From: Rhizobium sp.
Lineage (GTDB): Bacteria; Pseudomonadota; Alphaproteobacteria; Rhizobiales; Rhizobiaceae
DNA: 64,000 nucleotides
Direction: 5' to 3'
Assembly (NCBI GenBank): GCA_002796995.1
Contig: PEKW01000005.1
Span: 394,806-458,805 of the forward strand
In this document: positions 1 through 8,852 of the stretch, piece by piece
Layout: every line of letters begins with the position of its first letter
How positions within the stretch are numbered: the first letter of the stretch is position 1
Notes under the pieces: model-generated
What the model was told of the DNA's origin: nothing
The model's database searches: none
Seen by the model: only the letters and a program-made list of their open reading frames with translations
Position numbers and translations under genes: made by a program

Positions 1-302
1 GCGCCTGTGTGGCGTGGCATGGTGGTAAGACCGGGTTGTCGAGGGTGTGCGGGCGTCCGCCGGTCAAAAGCCGGGCCCCGCATGAAAAATCCCCGGCAAG
101 GGCCGGCGCCGCAGAGAGATCGAAGTCGCGGGGCAAAAACCGCCGAACGGGGCGCCTTCGGGTGTCATTTGATTTTTTACCTTACGCGGCAGCCGGAGGC
201 GCCCCGTCCGCTCAGGTTCGACCTGGGCAAGAGGAAGTGACAGCGGAACCGGAGGGCGGAGGCCCGGCCGGGGTGTTCGGCTGGGCGAGAGGCCGGCCCC
301 AA

Positions 303-352
303 GTCGATCTCCCCCCGCGAGGGGGAGATGTCCGGCAGGACAGAGGGGGGCG
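303..352 (-). repeat. Palindromic intergenic repeat, copy A
   Basis: The block contains GGGGGAGATGTC and a run of GACAGAGGGGG. The same sequence occurs in the opposite orientation at 419-470, so the two copies form a large imperfect inverted pair separated by about 66 nt. From general knowledge, short GC-rich palindromes of this kind (alternating CCCCTC and GGGGAGAT blocks) are abundant between genes in Rhizobiaceae. The family name cannot be assigned from this window alone. Confidence 0.6.
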
Positions 353-418
353 AACTTGCGCTGAGGCGACGATAGAGTTCCACCCGGTTAGTCGAAGCTC
401 GGCCTTGGGCCTCGCGAC

Positions 419-470
419 ACCCCCCTCTGTCGGCTACGCCGACATCTCCCCCTCAAGGGGGGAGATTGCC
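419..470 (+). repeat. Palindromic intergenic repeat, copy B
   Basis: This is the inverted partner of the copy at 303-352. It carries CCCCCTCTGTCGG, a short internal dyad (GTCGGCTACGCCGAC) and CATCTCCCCCTC followed by GGGGGGAGAT. The internal dyads would let the transcript fold into a strong stem. The copy ends about 96 nt before the pncA start codon. Confidence 0.6.
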
Positions 471-566
471 CTCCGGCGTCCGCGACACGCATACAGCCCC
501 TTCCCCCTTGATCCCGCCGTCCCCCCTTGCCATCTTGCGCCGCACCCAAAGAAGAGGACGACGACC

Positions 567-1196
567 ATGACCAAGGCCCTGCTGCTGATCGATATCCAGA
601 ACGGCTTCTGCCCGGGCGGCAATCTGCCGGTAGCCGATGGCGACGCGGTCGTGCCCGTCGCCAATGCGCTGATGAAGAGCGGCCGCTATGACCTGATCGT
701 CGCCTCGCAGGACTGGCACCCGGCGAACCATGGCAGCTTCGCCTCGCAGCATCCCGGCGCAAAACCCTTCGACTTGGGCGAGCTCTCCGGCAAGCCCCAG
801 GTGCTGTGGCCCGATCATTGCGTTCAGGGCACGCCGGACGCCGAATTCCATCCCGGCCTTGACCGCTCGGCCATCGCCCATGTGCAGAAGAAGGGCGAGA
901 ACCCCGCCGTCGACAGCTACTCCGCCTTCCGCGACAACGACCGCGCAGCCCTCACCGGCCTTGCCGATTATCTCAGCCAGAAGGGCGTGACCGGACTCGA
1001 TCTGATGGGCCTCGCCACCGACTACTGCGTGAAATTCTCTGCCCTCGACGCGGTCGACATGCTGCCGGGCGTTACCGTCCGCTTCATCGAGGACGGCTCG
1101 CGCGGCATCGACCCGCAAGGCGTCAAGGCCGCGATCGACGAGATGAAGTCCGCCGGCGTCGCCGTCGTGTCGAGCCGGGACATCCTCGCCGCCTGA
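567..1196 (+). CDS. pncA: Nicotinamidase (PncA)
   Basis: Hydrolyses nicotinamide to nicotinic acid and ammonia in the NAD salvage (Preiss-Handler) route; cytosolic. The 209-residue protein has the isochorismatase-like fold, with the expected triad visible as Asp9 (LLIDIQNGF), Lys109 (QKKGENP) and Cys154 (ATDYCVKF). Metal-site residues are Asp49 and His51 (SQDWHPANH) and His84 (WPDHC). Length matches the family. The ATG at 567 is preceded by GAGGACGACGACC. A reading frame open further upstream crosses intergenic repeats and was not used. The downstream neighbours panC-panB also make a cofactor precursor, but an independent promoter is possible in the 93-nt gap. Confidence 0.93.
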   Translation: MTKALLLIDIQNGFCPGGNLPVADGDAVVPVANALMKSGRYDLIVASQDWHPANHGSFASQHPGAKPFDLGELSGKPQVLWPDHCVQGTPDAEFHPGLDRSAIAHVQKKGENPAVDSYSAFRDNDRAALTGLADYLSQKGVTGLDLMGLATDYCVKFSALDAVDMLPGVTVRFIEDGSRGIDPQGVKAAIDEMKSAGVAVVSSRDILAA

Positions 1197-1289
1197 TCCG
1201 GCACATGCCCTTCCCCCTTCGGCCGATTGATTTCCCCGCCCATCCACGCTAGGGGACCGGCGCGCCATAAGGTATTGCGGAGGACCGAT

Positions 1290-2162
1290 ATGGAGACCGT
1301 CACCACCATTGCCGACCTCAGGGAGAGGCTGGCCGCCCATCGCCGGGCCGGCCGCTCGATCGGCTTCGTGCCGACCATGGGCTATCTGCATCAGGGCCAC
1401 CTGACGCTGGTTGGCCGGGCCAAAGCGGAAAACGCCGTCACTGTCGTGTCGATCTTCGTCAACCCGCTGCAATTCGGCGCCAACGAGGACCTGGCGAAAT
1501 ATCCGCGCGATCTCGAGCGCGACAGCGCCCTGCTCGAGGAGGCCGGCGTCAACTTCCTATTCGCCCCCGGCGTCGCCGACATGTATCCGCACCCGATGCA
1601 GACCGTCGTCGACGTGCCGAAACTCGGCTCGGAACTCGAAGGCGCCGCCCGCCCCGGCCATTTCGCCGGCGTCGCCACCGTCGTCACCAAGCTCTTCAAC
1701 ATCGTCCAGCCGGACGCCGCCTATTTCGGCGAGAAGGACTACCAGCAGGTGGCGATCATCCGCCGCATGGTGGACGACCTCGCCCAGCCGGTCCGCATCG
1801 TGCCGGTCGCAACCGTGCGCGAGGCCGACGGCCTCGCCTGCTCGTCGCGCAATGTCTACCTGACGCCCGCCGAGCGCACCGCCGCCGCCATCGTGCCGCG
1901 CGCGCTTGCCGAGGCCGCAAGGCTGATCCGCTCCGGCATCGCCGATACGACAAGGCTCGAACAGATGATCGCCGATTTCATCCGCGCCGAGCCGCTGGCC
2001 ACCCCCGAGGTCGTGGCGCTCCGCCACCCCGAGACGCTCGCCGAGATCGACACCGTCGCAGGCCCGGTCCTGCTGCTGCTCTTCGTGCGCATCGGCCAGA
2101 CGAGACTTCTCGACAACCGGGTGATCGACATCGCATCCGAAAACGGCATGGAGGCCGCCTGA
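1290..2162 (+). CDS. panC: Pantothenate synthetase
   Basis: Condenses beta-alanine with pantoate using ATP, the last step of pantothenate (coenzyme A precursor) synthesis; cytosolic. The 290-residue protein shows the nucleotidyl-transferase HIGH-type motif in [10 protein letters not shown] near residues 24-33, the FVNPLQF segment, the FGEKDYQQ segment and the SSRNVYL signature. The start is the ATG at 1290, preceded by GGAGGA; an in-frame start 63 nt upstream lies in non-conserved sequence. The stop is one base from the panB start, so the two are clearly cotranscribed and probably translationally coupled. Confidence 0.95.
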   Translation: METVTTIADLRERLAAHRRAGRSIGFVPTMGYLHQGHLTLVGRAKAENAVTVVSIFVNPLQFGANEDLAKYPRDLERDSALLEEAGVNFLFAPGVADMYPHPMQTVVDVPKLGSELEGAARPGHFAGVATVVTKLFNIVQPDAAYFGEKDYQQVAIIRRMVDDLAQPVRIVPVATVREADGLACSSRNVYLTPAERTAAAIVPRALAEAARLIRSGIADTTRLEQMIADFIRAEPLATPEVVALRHPETLAEIDTVAGPVLLLLFVRIGQTRLLDNRVIDIASENGMEAA

Positions 2163-2163
2163 C

Positions 2164-2991
2164 ATGAGCACCCCGCCCCGCCAGAAGCGACTGACCCCGA
2201 ACGACATCACGGCGCTCAAGGGCCAGCGCCCGGTCGTCTCGCTCACCGCCTACACGACGCCGATGGCGCGCCTGTTCGACCCGCATTGCGATCTGCTTCT
2301 GGTCGGCGACAGCCTCGGCATGGTGCTCTACGGCATGGACACCACGGTCGGCGTCACCGTCGAGATGATGATCGCTCATGGCCAGGCCGTCATGCGCGGC
2401 GTGAACCGCGCCTGCGTCATCGTCGACCTGCCCTTCGGCTCCTACCAGGAATCGAAGGAACAGGCCTTCCGCACCGCCGCCCGCATCATGAAGGAAACCG
2501 GCTGCGACGGCGTCAAGCTCGAGGGCGGAGAGGAAATGGCGGAAACCGTCGCCTTCCTCGTGTCCCGCGGCGTACCGGTCTTCGGCCATGTCGGGCTGAT
2601 GCCGCAGCAGGTCAACACCTCGGGCGGCTACCGCTCCAAGGGCCATACCGAAACGGAAGCCGACAAGATCCGCCGCGATGCCCGCGCCATCGACGAGGCC
2701 GGCGCCTTCGCCATGGTGATCGAGGGAACGGTCGAGCCGCTCGCCCGCGAGATCACCGGCACGGTCTCGGCCGCCACCATCGGCATCGGCGCCTCGCCGG
2801 CCTGCGACGGCCAGGTCCTGGTGTCGGACGACATGCTCGGCCTGTTCAACGACTTCAAGCCGCGCTTCGTCAAGCATTTCGCCGAACTGGCCGAGGTGAT
2901 CTCCCGGGCGGCAGAGGATTATGCAACGGAAGTCCGCGCCCGCACCTTCCCCGGGCCGGAACACACCTTCCAGGTCCGCCCGAAGAAGTAG
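2164..2991 (+). CDS. panB: 3-methyl-2-oxobutanoate hydroxymethyltransferase
   Basis: Transfers a hydroxymethyl group from 5,10-methylene-tetrahydrofolate to alpha-ketoisovalerate, giving ketopantoate, the committed step of pantothenate synthesis. The 275-residue protein has the expected signatures: SLTAYT near the N-terminus, [10 protein letters not shown] (metal-binding Asp), [21 protein letters not shown] and AMVIEG (catalytic Glu region). Length matches the (beta/alpha)8 family. It begins one base after the panC stop codon. The downstream convergent gene ends close by, with a hairpin between them. Confidence 0.95.
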   Translation: MSTPPRQKRLTPNDITALKGQRPVVSLTAYTTPMARLFDPHCDLLLVGDSLGMVLYGMDTTVGVTVEMMIAHGQAVMRGVNRACVIVDLPFGSYQESKEQAFRTAARIMKETGCDGVKLEGGEEMAETVAFLVSRGVPVFGHVGLMPQQVNTSGGYRSKGHTETEADKIRRDARAIDEAGAFAMVIEGTVEPLAREITGTVSAATIGIGASPACDGQVLVSDDMLGLFNDFKPRFVKHFAELAEVISRAAEDYATEVRARTFPGPEHTFQVRPKK

Positions 2992-3016
2992 GCCACGAGA
3001 GAACGGGCACGCCATG

Positions 3017-3040
3017 GCCCGGCAAAGTCATTTGCCGGGC
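3017..3040. terminator. Convergent hairpin after panB / DUF2164 gene
   Basis: A perfect 10-bp stem (GCCCGGCAAA against TTTGCCGGGC) closes on a four-base loop. The loop contains most of the stop codon of the minus-strand DUF2164 gene, so the stem overlaps that gene's last codons. No T-tract follows on either strand, so it is not a textbook intrinsic terminator. It may act as a 3'-end-stabilising or convergent termination structure. Confidence 0.5.
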
Positions 3041-3276
3041 GTCTGCTCCAGCTGGTAGATCGCGTCGTTGATCACCTCGATCTGGTTGGTGATCACCGCC
3101 TGGGCGTCGTAGAGCCCGCGATTGTAGAAATGCGCGCCGATCTCCTTGGCGAAGAATTCCAGCATGGCTTCGGCCTCGAACCGGCCGACATCGAGTTCGA
3201 ATTCGGTGAGGAAATAGTCCCGCACCTGGGCGACGATCGCCGCCTGGTCTTCTTCGGAGAAATCGAGTTTCGGCAC
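3028..3276 (-). CDS. DUF2164 family small protein
   Basis: An 82-residue protein that begins PKLDFSEED after the start and contains FLTEFELDVGRFEAEAMLEFF and HFYNRGLYDAQAV, the pattern of the DUF2164 family, whose function is unknown. I chose the GTG at 3276 because AAGGGA lies at ribosome-site distance and family members start at about this point. A longer frame from an ATG at 3309 would add eleven poorly conserved residues. It is divergent from azlC and convergent with panB. Likely cytosolic: there is no signal peptide or membrane segment. Confidence 0.8.
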   Translation of the reverse strand: MPKLDFSEEDQAAIVAQVRDYFLTEFELDVGRFEAEAMLEFFAKEIGAHFYNRGLYDAQAVITNQIEVINDAIYQLEQTPGK

Positions 3277-3425
3277 CGGCCATTCCCTTGTTCTGCGCGC
3301 GTGGTCCAAGACGCCCAGAGACTATGATCACATGTCAGGGGAATCAATCGATCCATCAGGCTTATTCGTTTGTTTGGACGGCGGCTTGCCTCTAAGGGCT
3401 TTCCTCAAACGAGGTGCGACAACAG

Positions 3426-4139
3426 ATGAATTCCGATTTTACCGAGGGCCTGCGCGGCAGCACGCCGATCCTCGTCTCGACCATCCCCTTCGCCGCCCTG
3501 TTCGGCGCGATCGCCGTCAGCAACGGCCAGACCGTCGCCGAGGCAACGCTAATGAGCGCCATCGTCTTTGCCGGCGCCAGCCAGCTGGTGGGCATCGAAC
3601 TGTTCGGCCATTCGGTGCCGCTCTGGGTCATCGTGCTGTCGATCTTCGCCGTCAACTTCCGCCACATCCTCTATTCGGCGGCGATCACGCCCTTCATCGC
3701 CCATTTCTCCCCACTGCAGAAAGCTGTGTCATTCTTCCTGCTGACCGATCCGCAATTCGCGCAGACCCTGACGCGCGGCGAGACCGGCAGGAGGGTTTCG
3801 TTTGCCTGGTACATGGGATTTGCCACGACGATCTATGTCGGCTGGGTCGGCGTCAGCGCGATCGGCGCCGGCTTCGGCAGGCTCATCGGCAATCCCGCCG
3901 CCTGGGGTTTCGACGTGCTTTTGCCGATCTATTTCATGGGCCTGGTGCTCGGCTTCCGCAAGCGGTCGAACTTCCTCGCCGTGGTCTTCGTCAGCGCCGT
4001 GGTCTCGGTCCTTGCTCAGCAGCTGGTCGGCTCGCCCTGGCATGTCAGCATCGGCGCGCTGGCCGGCGTCATCCTGGCCGCCCTCCTGCCGCCCAAGGCC
4101 GCAGCCGCACCTGCCGCCCAAGGGGAGAACAAGGCATGA
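3426..4139 (+). CDS. azlC: AzlC-family amino acid exporter, large subunit
   Basis: The large subunit of a two-protein AzlCD-type inner-membrane permease. Characterised members export branched-chain amino acids or their analogues. The protein is about 237 residues and strongly hydrophobic, with roughly six to seven membrane segments and the family segments FAGASQLVGIEL, NFRHILYS and LTDPQFA. The ATG at 3426 has GAGG eleven bases upstream; a GTG at 3414 in frame is possible but has no ribosome site. The stop overlaps the azlD start (ATGA), indicating coupling. The substrate is not deducible. Confidence 0.88.
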   Translation: MNSDFTEGLRGSTPILVSTIPFAALFGAIAVSNGQTVAEATLMSAIVFAGASQLVGIELFGHSVPLWVIVLSIFAVNFRHILYSAAITPFIAHFSPLQKAVSFFLLTDPQFAQTLTRGETGRRVSFAWYMGFATTIYVGWVGVSAIGAGFGRLIGNPAAWGFDVLLPIYFMGLVLGFRKRSNFLAVVFVSAVVSVLAQQLVGSPWHVSIGALAGVILAALLPPKAAAAPAAQGENKA

Positions 4140-4447
4140 GCGAGCTCTTCACCCCCTACATGACCCTGCTGATCCTCGTCGGCGCGGTCGCCACCTACCT
4201 CACCCGGATCGGCGGCTACCTGCTGATCAGCCGGCTGAAGAACGTGCCGCCGCGCGTCGATGCGGCGCTCAATGCCGTGCCGGCGGCGGTTCTGACCACG
4301 CTGGTCGCCCCGGCCTTCTTTTCCGGCGGGCTCGACGTGAAGGTCGCCATGGCCGTTTCGCTGGTGATCGGCCTTGGCGCCTCCTCCATCCCCATGCTGA
4401 TCGGCGGATGGATCGTGGTGATGCTCATGCGCCAGCTGATAGGCTGA
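4136..4447 (+). CDS. azlD: AzlD-family amino acid exporter, small subunit
   Basis: The 103-residue small subunit partner of AzlC, with three to four predicted membrane segments and the family core ATYLTRIGGYLLI and NAVPAAVLTTLVAP. Its ATG overlaps the azlC stop by four bases, as usual for this pair. The 3' end overlaps the convergent aminopeptidase gene by 23 bases. It would be needed for assembly or activity of the exporter. Confidence 0.88.
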   Translation: MSELFTPYMTLLILVGAVATYLTRIGGYLLISRLKNVPPRVDAALNAVPAAVLTTLVAPAFFSGGLDVKVAMAVSLVIGLGASSIPMLIGGWIVVMLMRQLIG

Positions 4448-6272
4448 ACGGCTCGGTCGCCCGCTCCAGCCAGGCCTTCGCCTTTTCGTCATGCATCAGC
4501 GGCATCAACTCGTCGCGGGTCTTGGCATGATAGTCGTCGAGCCAGCGCAATTCCTCGTGCGTCAGCAGGTCGGTCACGACGAGATATTTGTCGATCGGCG
4601 CATAGGTCAGCGTCTCGAAGCTCATCATCGGCATGTCGCCGCCTTCAACCGGTTCGGCCTCGCGCACATAGACGAGGTTCTCGATGCGGATGCCGAAGGC
4701 GCCCGGCCGGTAGTAGCCGGGTTCGTTGGAGAGGATCATGCCGGGCAGCAGTTCCTGGGTGGCGAGCCGGCTGATGCGCTGCGGCCCCTCGTGCACGGAG
4801 AGATAGGAGCCGACGCCATGGCCCGTGCCGTGGGCATAGTCGGCGCCCGCCTTCCACAGCGCGATGCGCGCCAGCGGATCGAGGTCGCAGCCGCGCGTGC
4901 CCTTGGGGAAACGCGCCGTGCTGATGGCGATCATGCCCTTCAGCACCAGGGTGAAGAAGCGCTTGTGCTCGTCCGACACCGCGCCGACCGCCACCGTACG
5001 GGTGATGTCGGTCGTGCCGTTGACATATTGCGCGCCGCTGTCGATCAGGAACAGCTCGCCCGAATGGATCGGTCGGTCGGACGTGGTCGTGGCGCGGTAA
5101 TGGATCACCGCCCCGTGCTCGCCGGCACCGGCGATCGTGTCGAAGGAAATGTCCTTGAGCGGGTTCTGCATGCGCTCGCCGACGCGCATGCGCGCCTCCT
5201 CGAGCGCCTTTGCCGCGCCGATCTCGGTGATCGTGCCGGGATGCTGGTCGTCCAGCCAGGAGAGGAATTCGACGACGGCCGCGCCATCCTGCAGGTGGGC
5301 GGCAGCCGAGCCGTTGAGCTCGACCGAGTTCTTCACCGCCCGGGCGATCTTCGCCGGATCGGCGCCGGTCACCACGGTACCACCATGGCCGCGGATGAGC
5401 TCGACCAGAGCGAAGGGCGCAAGTTCAGGGTCGACCAGGATGCGCTTGCCCTCGACGGCGAGCTTTTCCAGATGCGCGACCAGCATACGCGGATCGATCT
5501 GCCGGCACATCTGTCCAAGATAGGCCTCGACCTCGATGCCGGTCTTGCGCTTGTCGAGGAAAAGCTCGGCCGAGCCGTCGGACTTGATGATGGCGCGGGC
5601 CAGCGGATGGGGCGTGTGGGGCACGTCGCTGCCGCGGATGTTGAAGATCCAGGCGATCGACGAGGGATCGGTGATCAGCGCGGCGTCGATCTGCTTGTCG
5701 GAGAGGTCGGCGGCGATCCTGGCGATCTTGTCTTTGGCCAGCACGCCGGAATATTCGATGGGCTGGATGACGACCGGCCCCAGCGGCTCGGCCGGACGAT
5801 CCGTCCAGATCGCGTCGAGCGGATTAGCCCCCAGCACCACCAGAGCGCCGTCCAGTTCGGCGAGCGCCTTCTCCAGCCGCTCCACCTCCTGGCTGGTGTG
5901 CAGCCACGGATCGATGCCGAGCCGGAAGCCCTTGTGCGCGTGCTTGACGATCCACTTGTGCGGCGGCTCGCCGACGAGATCGCCGGGCGAGAACACGGCG
6001 GGATCGACCTGCTCGGCGAGCTGCGTCACATAGCGCCCGTCGACGAAGACGACCGCCTTTGCCGTGGTGATCAGCGCCTGCCCGGCCGAGCCGGTGAAGC
6101 CGGTGAGCCAGGACAGCCGCTCGGCACAGGCCGGCACATATTCGCCCTGGTATTCATCGGCGCGCGTCACGAGGAAGCCGTCGATGCCGAGCGCGTCGAA
6201 TCGCGCCCTCAAAGCCTCCACCCGCTCGCGTCCAAACTCAGGCGTGGAGGTGACATCGAAGGACTGGAACAT
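4425..6272 (-). CDS. Xaa-Pro aminopeptidase (aminopeptidase P, M24B)
   Basis: Cleaves the N-terminal residue of peptides whose second residue is proline; dinuclear-metal peptidase, cytosolic. At 615 residues it has the three-domain layout of the long aminopeptidase P form: two creatinase-like N-terminal domains, then a pita-bread catalytic domain. Metal ligands are visible as two Asp in IDSGAQYVNGTTDITRT, His in AHGTGHGVGS, Glu in LSNEPGYY and Glu in IRIENLV. The ATG at 6272 (GAAGAGAG upstream) was chosen over a start 18 codons earlier that has no homologous sequence. It is convergent with azlD and overlaps it by 23 bases. Confidence 0.92.
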   Translation of the reverse strand: MFQSFDVTSTPEFGRERVEALRARFDALGIDGFLVTRADEYQGEYVPACAERLSWLTGFTGSAGQALITTAKAVVFVDGRYVTQLAEQVDPAVFSPGDLVGEPPHKWIVKHAHKGFRLGIDPWLHTSQEVERLEKALAELDGALVVLGANPLDAIWTDRPAEPLGPVVIQPIEYSGVLAKDKIARIAADLSDKQIDAALITDPSSIAWIFNIRGSDVPHTPHPLARAIIKSDGSAELFLDKRKTGIEVEAYLGQMCRQIDPRMLVAHLEKLAVEGKRILVDPELAPFALVELIRGHGGTVVTGADPAKIARAVKNSVELNGSAAAHLQDGAAVVEFLSWLDDQHPGTITEIGAAKALEEARMRVGERMQNPLKDISFDTIAGAGEHGAVIHYRATTTSDRPIHSGELFLIDSGAQYVNGTTDITRTVAVGAVSDEHKRFFTLVLKGMIAISTARFPKGTRGCDLDPLARIALWKAGADYAHGTGHGVGSYLSVHEGPQRISRLATQELLPGMILSNEPGYYRPGAFGIRIENLVYVREAEPVEGGDMPMMSFETLTYAPIDKYLVVTDLLTHEELRWLDDYHAKTRDELMPLMHDEKAKAWLERATEPFSLSAGA

Positions 6273-6563
6273 GACGGGCGCTCTCTTCAGGCTGGAATCT
6301 GGAGCGCCCCTTATAGCAAGCGGCACCGATCCTGCACCATGGCAAAAGCCGTCCGGTGTCCCCCTGCCCGGAAATCATGCGGCAATGCAACATAAAACAG
6401 GCAGAGCACCCGATTTTCGGTCAAATATTCGGCACAGGACGGGCTGCAACGGCCTACTCATGCGCCAGGCGCATGACACCCATGTAGCAACCCCTCTCAC
6501 TCAAAGCGTTTGCGGAGCCTATATTCCACTCATCGAACAACGCAGACATAACCTGCAAGGAAC

Positions 6564-6743
6564 ATGGCAATGGCAAACTCCTTCTTTCGCAATGCCTTCA
6601 ACCGTTTCGTCGCCGCCCGCGAACTGCAGGCCAGCCGTTACGTCAACGGCGCCCTGATGAATCTCGACGACGAAGCCCTGAAATCCCTAGGAACCACCCG
6701 CGAAGAACTGCGCCGCAAGGGCGCCCGCGCTTCGGCATTCTAA
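6564..6743 (+). CDS. DUF1127 (YjiS-like) small protein
   Basis: A 59-residue basic protein. Its second half, LMNLDDEALKSLGTTREELRRKGARAS, matches the DUF1127 pattern (hydrophobic-x-D-x-DL-x-IG-x-R-E). Family members in alphaproteobacteria are short arginine-rich proteins linked to RNA turnover and to phosphate or stress responses. The ATG at 6564 has AAGGAA upstream; a second ATG two codons later is an alternative. It stands alone between two divergently placed neighbours and ends at a strong bidirectional terminator. A possible -10 (TATATT) lies about 45 nt upstream. Confidence 0.85.
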   Translation: MAMANSFFRNAFNRFVAARELQASRYVNGALMNLDDEALKSLGTTREELRRKGARASAF

Positions 6744-6845
6744 GCCCCGCCGCCCGCGGGCGGACCGGACGGCTCGACGACGATAACTAGCCTGCTTGTA
6801 GCTCTCCTCCCAAAGCTCGCAGGTCCCGATCAGGCGACTGATCTG

Positions 6846-6877
6846 AAAAAGGCGGCATCTCCGGATGCCGCCTTTTT
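6846..6877. terminator. Bidirectional intrinsic terminator
   Basis: A 14-bp stem with a TCCG loop (AAAAAGGCGGCATC pairing with GGATGCCGCCTTTTT). The A-tract and T-tract lie inside the stem, so it can work in both directions. It lies between the DUF1127 gene (plus strand, ends 6743) and prmA (minus strand, ends 6943) and would serve both. Confidence 0.9.
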
Positions 6878-6942
6878 CATGTTCTGTCCGTCGGGAACGC
6901 CATGCATCTGGCGCAATTGTGCAGCGCGGAAATTCCGGACCC

Positions 6943-7833
6943 TCAGGCGAGCCCGCGGCCCTGCCGCAGATGGATCGTCACCCAGCCATTGCGCCAGATG
7001 GTCCGGACATGGGCGAGGCCCGCGCCGTTATAGGCGGCGATCACCTTCCAGCGCTGGCTGGCGAGGATGCCCGACAGGATGACCGAGCCGCCGGGCGCCA
7101 GATGCGTCGCCAACTGCGGCGCCATCTTCATCAGCGGGCGGGCGAGAATATTGGCGATGATCAGGTCGAACGGACCGTATTCGCCGAACGCCGTCGAATG
7201 GAAGCCCGGCGCGACGCGAAACTCGATGCCGTCGACAAGACCGTTGCTGCGGGCATTCTCCCGGGCGACCCGAACGGCGATCGGATCGATGTCGGTCGCC
7301 AGCACCGGGATGTGCTTCAGCTTACGCACCGCGATCGCCAGGACGCCGCTGCCGGTGCCGAGGTCGAGCGCATTGCGCACGGTCCGCGACCGCACCACCT
7401 CGTCGATCACCTCCAGGCAGCCGGCGGTCGTTCCATGATGGCCGGTGCCGAAGGCCTGGCCGGCCTCGATTTCGATCGCCAGGTCGTTGACCCGAACCTT
7501 GTCGCGGTCATGCGAGCCATGCACGATGAACCGCCCTGCCCGCACGGGCTTGAGGCCTTCCAGCGACTTGGCGATCCAGTCGATATCGGGCAGCACCTCC
7601 TTCTGGATCGACAGGTCCGGAAAGGTCTCGGCGAAAAGCTCCTCGAGACGAGCGCGGATCTCGTCCTCCTCCTCGGTCAACATATAGACGGAGGCTTCCC
7701 AGACATCGTTCTTCTCGTCCACTTCGGTCGTGGCGATCGCCAGATCCTCTTCGCCGAAGCAGATCGTCATGAGATCGAGGATTTCCGTCGCCATGGCTTC
7801 GGTCGTCGTCACAAAGAGGCGGATTTCACTCAC
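6943..7833 (-). CDS. prmA: Ribosomal protein L11 methyltransferase
   Basis: Methylates ribosomal protein L11 with S-adenosylmethionine; cytosolic. The 296-residue protein has the class I methyltransferase core: LDLGTGSGVLAIA (motif I), ATDIDPIAV (motif II) and LIIANILARPL (NIL motif), plus the GQAFGTGHHGTT segment typical of PrmA. The only in-frame start that fits is the GTG at 7833 with AGGA about ten bases upstream; a nearby ATG is out of frame. The N-terminal L11-binding region is present and acidic. It ends before the bidirectional terminator at 6846. Confidence 0.93.
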   Translation of the reverse strand: MSEIRLFVTTTEAMATEILDLMTICFGEEDLAIATTEVDEKNDVWEASVYMLTEEEDEIRARLEELFAETFPDLSIQKEVLPDIDWIAKSLEGLKPVRAGRFIVHGSHDRDKVRVNDLAIEIEAGQAFGTGHHGTTAGCLEVIDEVVRSRTVRNALDLGTGSGVLAIAVRKLKHIPVLATDIDPIAVRVARENARSNGLVDGIEFRVAPGFHSTAFGEYGPFDLIIANILARPLMKMAPQLATHLAPGGSVILSGILASQRWKVIAAYNGAGLAHVRTIWRNGWVTIHLRQGRGLA

Positions 7834-7957
7834 GGTCGGTCATCCTGTCGAAATGGGAGAGAACGGGGCGGCGATGGAACACCGCCCGGCCTGGCGCCTG
7901 CGGTACAACGCGACGCCGCCGATGGCAACAGGAGAGCACCCCGACCGGCCTTGCGCC

Positions 7958-8557
7958 TCAGCCCTTGGCGAGGTTCTCGAGCTTCTTGATCGCCACGTCC
8001 GGGTTCTCGCCATAGGAAATCGTGCCGACGAACCGGCCCTCCTTGTCGAGCAGGAAAACCGAGGCGGTGTGATCCATGGTGTAGTCGCCGTTCGGATCCT
8101 TCTCGTCGAGCGGGATCTTCTTGGCATAGACGCGGAAGCCCTTGACCACCTCGCCCACCTTCTGCGGATCGCCGGCAATGCCGATCACCCGGTCGGTGAC
8201 GTTGGAGATATAGGCGCCCAGCATTTCCGGCGTGTCGCGCTCCGGGTCGACGGTGACGAAATAGGCCTGCAGCTTGGTCTTGTCCGGATCGACCGTGGTC
8301 AGCCAGCCATTGAGCTCGAACAGCGTCGTCGGGCAGACTTCCGGGCAATGGGTGAAGCCGAAGAACAGCGCCGTCGGCTTGCCGCGGAAAGCCTGCTCGG
8401 TGATCGCCTTGCCGTTCTGGTCGACGAGCTGGAACGGCACGCCGAACGGCGCCTCGGCGATCTTGTCCTTGGTGTCGGTCACCGCCAGCGTCAGCCAGCC
8501 GAGCACTCCGGCCAAAACGACGACGCCGGCCCAGAGGATAATGCGCAAAGTCTTCAT
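7958..8557 (-). CDS. SCO1/SenC family copper-binding protein
   Basis: A thioredoxin-fold copper chaperone that helps load the CuA site of cytochrome c oxidase; membrane-anchored and facing the periplasm. The 199-residue protein has an N-terminal anchor (residues about 5-26), the copper-binding pair Cys71 and Cys75 in THCPEVCP, and the distal His163 in MDHTASVF. It may be regulated together with the small membrane protein gene 136 nt upstream on the same strand. Confidence 0.92.
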   Translation of the reverse strand: MKTLRIILWAGVVVLAGVLGWLTLAVTDTKDKIAEAPFGVPFQLVDQNGKAITEQAFRGKPTALFFGFTHCPEVCPTTLFELNGWLTTVDPDKTKLQAYFVTVDPERDTPEMLGAYISNVTDRVIGIAGDPQKVGEVVKGFRVYAKKIPLDEKDPNGDYTMDHTASVFLLDKEGRFVGTISYGENPDVAIKKLENLAKG

Positions 8558-8693
8558 CGAAGGTCAGGTCCCTTTGGAACGTCGGCAGGAAAGTTACCTG
8601 CCGATACGTCGAACCGTGCCGAAGTGCAAATCAACTCGCCGTTTGCATGCCGCAGCGCGCCGATTTGTCCCAGGGCAAGCCGACCTCAGGCCG

Positions 8694-8852
8694 TCAGAAG
8701 CAGGAGGACAGGCCGTTTTCGGCGTAGGTGAGCACGATATCGGCGCCGAATCGCATCCAGCCGGCAAAGACGACGGCTGTCAGCGCCGCCGCACCAAAAA
8801 TCAGGGCGGCGATCAGGGCATGATTGAGCGGTCTTGGCGCGAGGCGATCCAT
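8694..8852 (-). CDS. Small single-span membrane protein, 52 residues
   Basis: The 52-residue product starts MDRLAPRPLN, has one hydrophobic segment (residues about 12-31) and ends in an amphipathic tail finishing in LSSCF. Short proteins with one membrane segment followed by a W/G-rich turn and a terminal cysteine-aromatic pair are common in Rhizobiales and usually unannotated. No function is known to me. The ribosome site is not ideal: AAGAGAG abuts the ATG. It lies 136 nt upstream of the Sco1 gene on the same strand. Confidence 0.6.
   Translation of the reverse strand: MDRLAPRPLNHALIAALIFGAAALTAVVFAGWMRFGADIVLTYAENGLSSCF

Larger units (their letters stand above)
1..566. other. Non-coding leader region upstream of pncA
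   Basis: No gene is supported here. A reading frame open from position 9 runs into pncA, but its first 186 codons cross an inverted pair of repeats and resemble no protein, and a good ribosome site sits just before the ATG at 567. The stretch 1-300 shows no RNA gene or clear regulatory motif. 301-475 carries the two repeat copies listed separately. Confidence 0.6.

Noticed and set aside
9..566. N-terminal extension of pncA to 395 residues
   Set aside because: The frame crosses an inverted repeat pair and has no nicotinamidase-like sequence; a good ribosome site precedes the ATG at 567.
4491..6395. 634-residue plus-strand frame opposite the aminopeptidase gene
   Set aside because: The minus-strand frame carries all M24 metal ligands; the plus frame is its complement shadow.
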